Assembly (NCBI GenBank): GCA_944470555.2
Contig: OX104134.1
Span: forward strand, 115,190,701 to 115,254,700
Length of the DNA: 64,000 nucleotides
DNA from: Heterobilharzia americana
Lineage: Eukaryota; Platyhelminthes; Trematoda; Strigeidida; Schistosomatidae
Direction: 5' to 3'
The first letter of the stretch is position 1. Each line of letters starts with the position of its first letter. The translations under genes were made by a program, and so were the position numbers. Positions 31,940 through 42,618 of this stretch are shown here, piece after piece. The notes beneath the pieces were generated by a model. It was not told the DNA's origin. It saw only the letters and a list, made by a program, of their open reading frames with translations, and made no database searches.

Positions 31940-32691
31940 ACAAGGGAAAAAAACTTAACTGGGCCAGTTCCACTGGAACTGGTTGTCACCAGACATAACT
32001 GACACCGAAGTTAGCATAGATGATATGATTCTGTTCAGGATAGACAGGGAACAAATGCACGGAGGGGGTTGCAATGCATATGAACAAGTGGTTCAGAAGT
32101 GAACAAACCACTGAAACGGCACTGACGGAGCTCCCAGACTCTATCTGGTGCCACTCCACGGTCGAACACAACAAATTCCTGGTTGGGGGAATCTATAGGT
32201 CCCCTAATAGCAACTTGGAACACAACCAAAAACTACTCCAAGCAATATCCACATTGTCAACTATAGGGCACGACCAGATTTTAATAGCTGGCGACTTCAA
32301 CGCTCCAACCCTCAGCCTAGAGCAAGGTGGCACTACCCCGGACCGGAGGTTCAATTGTAACCTGCTAAACACCATCCAAATGGCTGGACTGCAGGAAAAA
32401 ATCAGCGACAGCACCCGTTGGGGGTCGGATGGTAAACCATCTAGACTGGATTACCTACTGACTAGTGATCTCCTTCTGGCTGAAAACGTTCAGGTACAAA
32501 CCGCTCTTGGAAGTAGCGATCACGCTACGGTAATGCTCGACATGGTACTTAGTGAAGAGCTATCATGGAAGGGACCCCGCCCCCACCTATGTCAAAACAA
32601 GGCAAATTACGAAGATATGAACAAGAGCCTTCTAAAGGCCGAGAGAAGGGCATGGCACACATGGAGACTCTCCAGAGAACATAACACATGA
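31940..32691 (+). pseudogene. LINE C ORF2 endonuclease
   Basis: The N-terminal part reads WLSPDITDTEVSIDDMILFR but has HWNW where TETW is expected, so the catalytic Glu is lost. After a frameshift near 32080 the frame 32074-32691 continues: VGGIYRSPNSN, LIAGDFNAPTL (catalytic Asp-Asn region), SRLDYLLTSDLL and GSSDHATVMLDM (final Asp-His). The domain belongs to the apurinic endonuclease type used by CR1/Jockey LINEs to nick target DNA. The frame closes at 32691 before the RT. Confidence 0.7.
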
Positions 32692-32893
32692 CGCATACGT
32701 GACTCTACAGAATCGAAGCAACATAAGAGTGTAAAGAGACAGGAGGTCGTTCCAGTCCAACCTCGCCGAAAGGCTTGAGGTAAACCCTAAAAACCTTTAC
32801 CGACTCACGGCAAAAAGGAAAACGACAGGCCAAGGAGCATGTGTCACAAAAGGTCCAAAGGGAGAAAACCTCTCTGTACAGGGGATTGCTGAA

Positions 32894-34216
32894 ATGCTGA
32901 GCACCACATTTGACACACAGCTCAACATTCCATCAAGAAAGTGCACATACCAATTGCACGAACAGCCCCCAAAGTTACCCGATGCTGCTGAGTTACACGA
33001 AATACAGATAACTCGCGCTGTTGTTCTCGACAAGCTTTTAAAGTTAAGCGTGAGAAAATCCCCAGGACATGACGATATTCACCCATCTGTGTTGAAAGAA
33101 TGTGCAAGTACCCTAAGTGGCCCACTCTGCAACCCCTTCCAACACTGCTTGGATGAGCGAAGGCTCCCACGGGAGTGGAAACGGGCTATCCTTTCCCCCA
33201 TCTCCAAAGGAGGAGACAGACAGAATCCCAACTGTTATAGACCCATAGCACTTCTACCAGTAATATCAAAAGTAATGGAAAGTGTGACGAACGACCGTAT
33301 CAGAGAATATCTGGACACCAAGCGGGCACTCAGCGACGCTCAACACGGCTTCCAGAAGGATAGGTCCTGTGTCTTCAACCTCCTGACGGCCCATGATCAC
33401 CGGACAGCATGCCGGGATCTCAAGGTCCCGGTCCACTTAATTTTTCTGGACTTCGCCAAAGCCTTTGACACCGTCTCACACCATATCCTAATACATAAGA
33501 TAGCTGGGTTAGGTATTCGCAGCCTAATGCTATCGTGGCTGCAGAACTACTTAGACAACAGGGAGTTCTGCACGAAAGTCAACGGGGTCTACTCAACTTG
33601 GAGAACATCCTAATCCAGTGTCTCACAAGAAGCAATCTTGGGCCCACTGTTGTTCCTACTGTTCGTAAATGACTTACCGCAACATATCAGCTCCCCCATT
33701 CTCCCATGCGCCGATGATGTTAAGTTATGGAGGGCAATAACTTGCGAGGCGGAATCTATGGCATTACAGAAGGGCCTCAGAACACTAGAGGAATCGGGAA
33801 CTAATAACGAACTGGCATTTAATCTGGATGAGTGCCGGTCCATGTTTTTCCGCACTCCTGATCCCCAGAAAAAGTCCTACTATCTCTGTGCTTCATGCCT
33901 ATCCCATACCACAGCAGAAAGAGACCTGGGTCTAACGGTGACGGAGAAACTGGAAACCAGTTCCAGTTACCCAGGTGATGTCTCAAAAGCATATGGGGTA
34001 CTACACTATGTGCGTAGACAACTGGGCGCCCTCATCCCAGAACTCTTTCTGAAGCTCTACAAGACTTACATACGGCCCCACTTAGGGGTCCCTAACGTCC
34101 TCGTTCCACCACAGCTGAAAAGAGGCGCGAACTTACTGGAGGAGGTCCGGAGGCGAGCCAAAAAGGGGTTGTTGGAGTGCTACGAAAACCATATGAGGGT
34201 AGACTCAAAGACCTAG
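32894..34216 (+). pseudogene. LINE C reverse transcriptase
   Basis: Frame 32894-33613 contains SVRKSPGHDDIHPSVLKE, LPREWKRAILSPISKGGDR, NCYRPIALLPVISKVME, AQHGFQKDRSC and motif A HLIFLDFAKAFDTVSHH. A TAA at 33611-33613 interrupts it. The second frame (33638-34216) has AILGPLLFLLFVNDLP (motif B with SVSQEA in place of the usual GVPQGS) and motif C CADDVKLW. Both catalytic aspartates of motif C remain. A one-base loss in a homopolymer near 34162 shifts the C-terminus out of frame in this copy only. Confidence 0.8.
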
Positions 34217-35010
34217 GTCTATACTCCCTTAGCTCTCGAAGGATACTTGGCGACTTAATAATGGCTTACAAAATAATGAGTAACCCAAGTCACCCAAACA
34301 GAGGAGTCCTACCGAGTGGCCACTAAGGAGATCCTCGAGGAAACCCCAATAGAATAGCACACGAGAAGTCAAAAACGCATGTGCGTTCACAGTTCTTCTC
34401 CCCCCGAGTCTGTGGGTACTGGAACGCACTACCAGCAGAGGTGGTCTCCGCTCCAGCTGTTGAAAGCCTCAAGAAGGGGCTGGACAGTCATGCAGAGACT
34501 CACGGTCTACCCACGCATAGCTGGAACACGAAGTGATGTCAAGCCACCCCAACCAGTTTCCTTTCTATTGTAACCACTTAAGCCCTCTTCACCCATTCCA
34601 CTTGCCATAAGTTAGCCTCACTCCCCTAAGTTCTTCACACCTTTGCATCCCCAACTCACCTTACTTGGGTGTAAGTAGATTACTCTGTTAGTTCAGTTTC
34701 ACTCTTTTCTCTTACTCACACAAACACTTCCTATGTTTTCTATTCACTATCCCCAACCCTCTCTAGCGACCAGTCCTAACAACTGTCTGGCAACTCGACA
34801 TCTGAAGAAGCCAACTGCACCACAGTCCAAGGCAAACAAACCAACACTTAACTTCCTGTTCTGTAAATCAGAGCTATAGCAGACGAGTGGCTGGACCTAC
34901 TGCATCCGAATCCGCCAAAGATCTGGAGCCGTTCCTCAAGACCAAGAAGTGAGCAAAAAGAAATCAACTGGTTTACACAAGCTCGTTAAAAAGATATTGC
35001 ATATTGGATG

Positions 35011-35304
35011 TTTTCGCATCGAGTTCCATCGAGCACTTTGGAGCACTTCTCATCAATGGGAAGTTGGCAACTGGTTTTGAATCGCTTTTTATAATGTTTT
35101 CGAGGCACGAAAAATGGACGCGATACACGGGGGGCGCTCTCCACGAAATTTGTTAAATAAGAAGCCGGTCCTTGAAACAGAGGTGAGGCACTACATAGCG
35201 CAACGAATTCACACCAACGCTGAGCTCGCTCATATTCTTCAAGGCATACCTTAATGAAACGAATAAATTGCGACGGAATTGTAAGAAGACATAGTTTATC
35301 TAGA
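35011..35304 (+). repeat. LINE D segment left of RTE-B copy 2
   Basis: Near-identical to 28698-28991. It ends with GTTTATCTAGA (35294-35304), the left target duplication of RTE-B. Confidence 0.8.
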
Positions 35305-38300
35305 TTATTATTATTATTATTAGTCCCTTGGGTTCCTAATGGAACATAGGGCTTCACTAGCACGTCTCCAGTAAACTCTGTTCTTTAAAATCTTTTGAAC
35401 CTGGCTCCACGACAGCCCACAAGCTATCATTTCCTCCTCTCACGATCTCCTCCATGTCACCCTTGGACATCCAACTCGTCGCTTCCCATGGGGGTTCCAC
35501 TCGAGGACCTGACCTGGCGCGTGATGTCCCCAGTCGGCTTTCTCAGTGTATGCCCAATCCATCTCCACTTCCCTCTGCATATTTGTTGGGTGATAGGTTC
35601 TTGGTTGGTTCGTTCCCAGAGCTCCTTGTTGCTTATTCTTTCTGGCCATCTGATCTTCAGTATCGACCGTAAGCAGCTGTTGATGAATGTCTGTAGTTTA
35701 TTGGAAATCCTTTTCGTAACGCCCCAAGTCTCTGAACCATACAGAAGCACTGACTTGATGTTGGTGTTAAAAATCCGTATCTTGTTCCACATGCTGAGTG
35801 CAAAAGATCAGCACACTGGTTTCAAGCTAATGAACGCCTGTCTTGCTTTTCCGATTCTGACTTTGACAGCTTCGTTTGTGCCGCCTGTAGTTGAAACACT
35901 GCTGCCTAGATAGGTGAAGGAGGTTACTTCCTTTAGGTTTCTCCCGTTCATGGTGATTGGAGTTTGTTGTTGGTGGTGGTGGTGCGGTATCTTCATCACC
36001 TCTGTCTTCTCTATATTCACTTGAAGTCCCGTCTTCTCTGCCTCACCTCTTCTGACAACTTGTTAGTTTTCTCCTGTAGGTCTTCAAGTTTGTGTGACAT
36101 CAGACACAAGTCATCGGCGAAATCTAGATCTTCTAGGTTCTTTTCCACAGTCCAGCTTATCCCCCTCTTCTCGCTCCTCACTGTTTGCTGCATGATCCAG
36201 TCGACCACAATCAGGAATATCATGGGGGATAGTAGGCAACCTTGTTTCACTCCTGTCTTCACTTAAAAATCATCACTGAGCTTCCCATTGTGAATTACTT
36301 GGCATGTGGCATCTTCACATAGTTGTTGAACGAGGCTGATAAAGGTTTGTGGTATTCCGTAGTAATGAAGCAGTTTCCAAATTACTTCTCGGTCGACGCT
36401 GTCAAAGGCCTTCTCAAAGTCGATGAAGTTGAGGTAGAGAGTTGACTGCCATTCTATACTCTGTTCTATGATGATGCGTGTGTGGCGTTGCAATTTGGTC
36501 CACACATGATTTGTACTTCCTGAAGCCAACCAGTCTGTTCCGGTCGCAGTTTTGAATCCAGTGCATCCTTTAGCCTCTCCAGGATGATGCGGCTTAATAT
36601 TTTGATTGCTTTGGGTGGACGGGAGAGTGATTCTGCGCCAGTTCTTGCAAACACTGAGGTCTACCTTCAGGAGTTTGACAAGGTAACCCTTCTTCCAATC
36701 ACTAACCAAGTACCTTCTCTTCCTTCCACACCTTCTGCAATAGTGGTGTGGTGTGAGCATGTCCACTGTTGTCTCTGCATCTGTTCTCAGTGCTTCTGGT
36801 GAGATTTCATCTGGTCCTGCTGCTTTCCCACATTTCAGTAGCTTTATGGCACTCAGGTCTTCCATTTTTGTTGGAGGATTTATGTTCACTTGTAGTTCTG
36901 TGGCTGGGCTGCAGGTGGTATTTGTGGACGAAGTGCAGGTGGTGGCGGTGGTCGATTCAAGAGCTTCTTGAAGTGGTCGGCCCATCGTTTTCTTTGTTTT
37001 TCTTCTTTCGTAATTATATTTCTTTCATCATCTTTTATTGGTTTCATCCGTGTTGATCTCCTCCCAGATAGCAACCTGGTTATTTGATACGATGTTGTCA
37101 GGTCTCTCTTACCTGCAGCCTGTTCTGCTTCACTTGCCAATGTGTCGTAGAAGTGTCTTTTGTCTTTCCGTGCACTCTTCTTCACTTCTTTGTCCAGTGT
37201 AGTGTAGTGTTTTATACATTGTGCTCAGTTCCTCTTGTCGTTGAGCATCCTTGCACTGCTTTATCTTCTGCTTCACCGCCTTCCTCTCCCTGCTATATCG
37301 GCTTCCATGTGTCCATCGAGATCCATTCTTTATCTTCTTTCTTCTTCCTTCCTAATACGGTTGTGCAGGTTTCTTTCCACATCTCTTTCAAAGACTTCCA
37401 GTGTTCTTCCACACAGGTTTCTTGAGGGATGTTCCTCAATATCTCCCATTTTGTCTTGATGGCTGACTGATGTGAAGATTTCCTTTGTAGTTTCGTCCTT
37501 CAGTTTCGGTTCTGGGTGTTTTACTTGAACTGCGGTCTATCACCAGCTTCCTTGAAGGCTTTTAACTTGATTTGGAAGGTTCCTTGCACTAGATAGTGAG
37601 TGGTCTGAACCTACATCTGCTCCTCTTCTTGACCTTGTGTTCAGTAGACTGCGTCTCCACCTTCTTGAGATTGAGATAAAGTCCATCTGATTTCTAGTGT
37701 GTCCTGATGTCTGGTGAAACCAAATCCATGTCGCTTTGTGGATATCCCTGTGCTTGAACACACTGCCTGACTCCAATCACCAAATCGTTGAATGCACAGA
37801 ATTCTGCAAACAATTCTCCATTCTCGTTCATCACCTCACCGAGTGCTTCTCGACCCATGCTGAGTTCTCTTCCTGTGTTGTCCTGTTTGACATTCATGTC
37901 GCCCATTAGAATTTTGATATCGCCAACTGAGGTGGTGTCTTGTCCAGTGTTGATTGAAGTTGTCTGTAGAATTCCTTCTTCTTCTCTTGCTCTGCATTAT
38001 TTGTAGGTGCATAGCGTTGCATTGTATGATTGTGACCTTCCTTCCTTTTAAGTTGAACCTCGCTGTCATGATGATGATTGTGGAGGAGATTGGTTCCCAC
38101 TGCATGAGAGAAAGCCTTCGATGCTGTTGGGGACATCATGATAGCCACTCCATAACTCAGTGTGCTCGTGGTTGTCGTCTGGGTGACAATGTCGGAGTAG
38201 ATTATTGATTCTCCAGTTGAGTTTGGAGAGTCCACTCCCATTCCATCTGCTTTCGCAAATTCCAAGCACCCCAGTGTGATACCTCTTCATCTCGTTTGCA

Positions 38301-38612
38301 ATCTGGGCTGCCTTGCTGGGTTGAAACATGGTGCGGACATTCCATGTCCCATGTTTACTTTCGCTTTCATCGAGAGAAGACACGTCGGCGAATTGGCTTC
38401 CCGAAGGCTTTCACCAACTGGTGTCATTTCGCCTCTCGGATTCCAGTGAGGAATAATTTTGTTATTATTTTTTATATATCGTTTGTGCTTTGAAGTTTGT
38501 TTAGCGGTTAGATTTGTTTTACGGTGTAGGGTTGCTAGCCGTATGCCCAACCTTCCCTCTTTAACCGGGCTTAGGAGGGGCTAGTAACTAGTGAACTAGT
38601 TAACCAGGCGAG
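35305..38612 (-). mobile_element. RTE-type LINE B, copy 2
   Basis: A 3.3-kb minus-strand element with a (TAA)n tail at its 3' end, inserted in LINE D. Target duplication GTTTATCTAGA / GTTTATCCAGG (38613-38623) is supported by the empty site at 28984-28994. It is the parent, or sister, of copy 1. Confidence 0.9.
35440..38383 (-). pseudogene. RTE-B copy 2 ORF2 (endonuclease-RT, broken)
   Basis: It has the same domain order as copy 1: endonuclease (38383 to about 37540), RT (36985 to 35808), C-terminal region to 35457. A single-base difference from copy 1 (GTGTG versus GTGGTG at 36478) lets the palm read through as a 240-residue frame at 36263-36985, containing AAGPDEISPEAL and FIDFEKAFDSVDREVIW. 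The next TAA (36260-36262) separates it from VKTGVKQGCLLSP and FADD at 36017-36262. The endonuclease is split over at least three frames. Not functional. Confidence 0.75.
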
Positions 38613-38815
38613 GTTTATCCAGGTAATGTACGTCAAATTCGACTTAGTATCACAAGGTTAGGAACACGTGTAAATCAAGTATTGCGAAGTTCAGAATGAA
38701 AGACGCAAGGCAACTTGTTAATAACTGCCAGGTCTGTTGAAAACGATTTTCTTCAAGCATTGAAATGAGAATAAAGCGTAAGGATGGATTCCTATCGTGA
38801 TCGTTATTTACTTCG
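38613..38815 (+). repeat. LINE D segment between RTE-B copy 2 and RTE-A copy 3
   Basis: Flanked by the two target duplications (38613-38623 and 38803-38815). Contains one private base (T at 38747) that neither the empty copy nor the duplicated copy has. Confidence 0.8.
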
Positions 38816-41800
38816 TCATCATTATCAACATAGGACCAGGCATTACTGCGTAACGGTCCGAGTTGCCACACCTCATATCAGCACATCAAGTAAAAAGGTA
38901 GTGAGGTGAAGGATGAAGATAAGTGAATGCAGTCAAAAGAAATATAAAGTACGAGAAGAAAGGAAAGAGGAGTGACAAAATAGTGAGATTCGGTATAGCG
39001 TTGTTAAGATGAGGATAATGTGTGTATACATCTGCGCCACTGACTTCGGTTCTGAGCCATATCACCTAGGGTCTCCAACCACTGGTTCCTCTTGTCCCGT
39101 GGACCCCAACCACCTAGTCTGCATCGTCCTACATGGCTTAAACCAACAGTCAGAGACTTCATACATTGGTGCCATGTTTTAGTCTGGCCACCTCGGGCCT
39201 TTTTCCAGCCTGAACCCACCTCAGCCAACATTGTGTGACGAGGCAATCGGTGACTAGGCATACGTAGTACGTGTCCCAACCATCTCAGTCGATGAAGGTT
39301 CACAACCTCGTCGACTGACTTACCTCTTCTCCCAAAACTCTACACCTAACTTCTGCATTACTCACATGGTGACACCACGGAATACGTCCTATACTACGAA
39401 GGCAACGGTGGTCAAACACCTGAAGCCTTTTTGTATCTTCCACTTTCAATGGCCATGTTTCACAGCCATACAGTAGAACAGAGCGGACTGCTGTGCAGTA
39501 CACGCGACCCTTAATAGACAAACGAATATCACGGCGGCGCCATAGGTGGCGCAAATTGGCAAAAGCCAATCGAGCCTTTTGTATCCGTGCAGAAATCTCA
39601 TCGGCAACTAACCCACCGGGTTGATCCTACTTCCCAGGTAAGTGAAGTGGTCAACACACTCAACCACTTCACTCTCTATTGTTAACCGCGGTACCGCTGA
39701 AGACCAGTCCTGGAGCAAAAATTTGCATTTGGGTGGTGAAAATCGCATCCCAAACATTCTCAAATTCCCACTCAAAGTGTTCAGAAGACTCTGCATCTTG
39801 TCAGCGTCTTCACCTAACAGGACTATGTCATCTGCATATTCTAGATCTAAGGAAAATTCACCTGTGATTGGGTCAACGTCTTTGTAATTAGGTGACGAGA
39901 GGGAAACCTCCATAAGAATATCTATGATAAAATTAAATAAGAATGGGGATAGTGGGCATCCTTGACGGACACCACTTGATGAGTATAGCTCCCTGGACAA
40001 CTCACCATAGGCTCTAACATGCCCACAAGTGTTCGAGTAGAGAGCTTTCAATAAGGTGATGTACTTACTAGGCACGCCTTTCAGTGACAGACACTGCCAT
40101 AAGACTTCTCGATCAACGGAGTCAAATGCCGCCTTCAGGTCGAGAAATACAGCTATTGTCGGGCGTCTGTAAGCATGCCTATGTTCCAGGACCTGGCGCA
40201 GTGTGAATATTTGGTCGATACATCCACGGCCAGGTCTAAAGCCTGCCTGGTTTTCTCGGGCTTGCTGTTCCCGAGCTCCACTCAGGCGTCGGAGAATTAT
40301 AGAACTTAGGATCTTAGACACTATGTTCGTCAGGCTGATTCCTCTGTGGTTATCACAAGAGGACTTCTCGCCTTTCTTGAAGACTGGGATGATCAGTGAC
40401 TTAGACCAGTCAGAGGGGATCGTATTTGATTCCCATATACTGGCTAACACTTCCGTTAACCTGACTAAGAGCACTCTACCACCATTCTTGTATACCTCAG
40501 CAGGTAGTCCGTCTGGTCCTGCTGCCCTTCTCGTTTCAAGTTACCTTTCGCTTTCTCGACTTCTGCTAGTGTTGGTGGACCTATGTCTATGTCCCATTCA
40601 GGATCCGACTGGATAGCGGGCAACGGAATCGTGGCTGGGGGCCAGTTAAACTGTTCCTCGAAGTGTTCTGCCCATCGTTCCAGTCGTCTCCCCTGAGGGT
40701 GAATCGCAGATCCGTCCTTCTCCGCTATAGCCACACTAACTGCTGTTGACCTTTTCCCCTCAGTCTCCTTAATAAGTCTAAATAATTGTCTTACCAATCC
40801 TCGTTGCCTTTTCCATCGCTTTAGCCTTTACTTTCCACCACTGTTGGCGGTCGCTGTGTAGACCTTTCATCAGTCTACTTTTAAGTTGCGCTTGCTCTTC
40901 ATTGTACTCAGAGCCTGCAGGGAGGCGTTCACGTGCATCCATTAGTTCAGAAGAAGCTGCTGATATCCCCTAGCTCTTTTTGGTCAATTTCGGAATCCTC
41001 TACGGTCTTCAACGCTGCTTTTACAGCAGAGTAGAGATAGCAGCAAACTTCTGGATAAGTGACAGTGTTCTGTCCCGATAACTGCCCAGCCAACTTCTCA
41101 CTGAAAGCGGTTTTGATGTTTTCGTTGCCAAATTTTTCTTACGACCATTGAGACGCAGGCATATATGTGCTCGGACCAACGTATGGTCGCTATCCAAACA
41201 CGTACTCCAGAAGGAGCGGCAGTCTTCCATCGATCCTCTCCACCGATGACTAAAAGCAATGTGGTCTGTGTCCATCGCTGAGTTGAGCTCGGTGGACGCC
41301 AGGTCAGACAGTGCCTTTCTTTATGTCTGAAATTGGTGCTGGCTAAAAATAGGCGGTCATCTGATCATAGTTGTAATAGGCGATCACCGTAATCTGTTCG
41401 TTCACCCGGGATTCCGAAAGTGCCACCTAAGTGCCTTTCTGCCTCACTCAGTCTACCCACCTGTGCGTTGAGGTCACCTGCAACAACCACCACGTCCGAA
41501 CGTTTGGCTTTGAGAGGAGGTTAGACAGTTTACGATAGAACTCGTCCTTCACTGCATGCGAGCTGCAGTCAGTGGGTGTGTAAGCAGAGATTACAAAGAG
41601 ACAACGGCGAGTCTCACTATTCCTTTTAGTTCTTACTGAGCCGTTCAGCCTCATAGCGCAGAGGCGACTATCAACTGGGATCCAGTCTAGTAGTGAGTTT
41701 TCTGCCCTAGTGCTTAGTGCTATGCCTACACCTGCAAGACCACGAGAGCTAGCTATCGAATCTCCAGAAACTCGAAGGGTGAATTTTGCGGATTCACTAG

Positions 41801-42618
41801 ATTGAGCAAGAGAGGTTATATGAATAACCACACTTGGGTCCGGAGGGTGTGGACATTGAAGGCTCCAATATGTAATTTGGAGCGTGGTTTAAGGAGACCA
41901 GTGATGCTGTTCTGTGGACTCAGATCGTTGTCGGAGGCTGCAGAGGTAGGAGAAATTGAAGATGATGTAGTATCGTTGAGAGGCGTGAAGGAAGCTTAGA
42001 AGGTAACGATGGAGGAGGAGGATAGCAGTCAGAAGAAACTTGGGTGCTGACAGAGTTATGAGGGCGGTTGACACTTCCCGGCTGCCCACACCGTGGAAGG
42101 TTATTTCTTCTTAAGGTACCTGAAAGAGATTTGTGTGACCGCAGAGCCCATCAGACATCTGCTTGAGGCCTGTCACACTCAGCCTTTTAAGTATGATTAT
42201 TTTGAACTTTTGTACTTTTGGGGCCGGATGGTCGAAAGGAAACGACAAGTGAACCAACACCGCCGGCCCGGCAGACCGTGGGGCGTGGTGGAGTATGTTA
42301 TTTTTGGGGCCGACCTTTCCTAACCCCCCCTTCCACTGAGAAGGCAGCATCAGCATGGCACTGCTGGTCATCCAAGGGAAACACCTTACTGCTGTCACAC
42401 CCCATCCAGCTAGCAGCAGTACGACTTCGCCCTCAGACCCCCATCATAGTGCAGTAATTTGCACCACAACGGTAGCTGCTTTTCATCTAACCACTGACCA
42501 ACAGACCGTTCTGGTATGGTAGGACCTTGAGGTAACAACTGTCCCACCAGCATAGCGTGTTGGGTCATTGTGATATGCAAGCCCGACCACCACGTCAAGG
42601 TAGCAGCTATCGGTCGGG
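38816..42618 (-). mobile_element. RTE-type LINE A, copy 3 (full length, simple insertion)
   Basis: A complete 3.8-kb minus-strand copy with a perfect 13-bp target duplication GTTATTTACTTCG at 38803-38815 and 42619-42631. The pre-insertion site is visible at 29174-29186. This is the only A copy in the window with matching flanks, so it is the reference insertion for the recombinants at 14577-17481 and 23467-27266. Confidence 0.9.
39004..41875 (-). pseudogene. RTE-A copy 3 ORF2 (endonuclease-RT, broken)
   Basis: Frames 41448-41831 and 41021-41275 (endonuclease with the shared breaks), 40465-40797 (linker), 39608-40474 (RT, 288 residues) and 39004-39569 (C-terminal domain). The RT is intact across motifs A to C (FLDLKAAFDSVDR, SGVRQGCPLSPFLF, EYADDIVLL). 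From about 40275 to 40620 it differs strongly from copies 2 and 4 and reads like a healthy family sequence (SCDNHRGISLTNIVSKIL). It has its own one-base loss after NLKRE (near 40533) and another in the C-terminal domain near 39330. Confidence 0.8.

Larger units (their letters stand above)
30303..35010 (+). mobile_element. CR1-like LINE C (near full length, degenerate)
   Basis: A plus-strand LINE with ORF1 (PHD-type zinc finger) near 30340-31511, endonuclease near 31940-32691, RT 32894-34216 and a 3' non-coding region. The left flank is LINE D at one position (equivalent to 43740). The right flank is LINE D again, starting 1.6 kb earlier (28698 equivalent). The element is thus bracketed by a 1.6-kb direct repeat rather than a normal short target duplication. 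Confidence 0.75.

Noticed and set aside
36753..37056. Plus-strand open frames with hydrophobic residues inside RTE-B (identical at 21404 and 50733)
   Set aside because: They are reverse-strand shadows of the RTE-B RT and linker. Their conservation is explained by the duplication and the conversion patch.
42111..42398. 95-residue minus frame in the RTE-A 5' region (repeated at 16974, 26759 and 54350) as an ORF1
   Set aside because: It is open in all copies, but the copies are near-identical, so openness is not independent evidence. RTE elements often lack a real ORF1.
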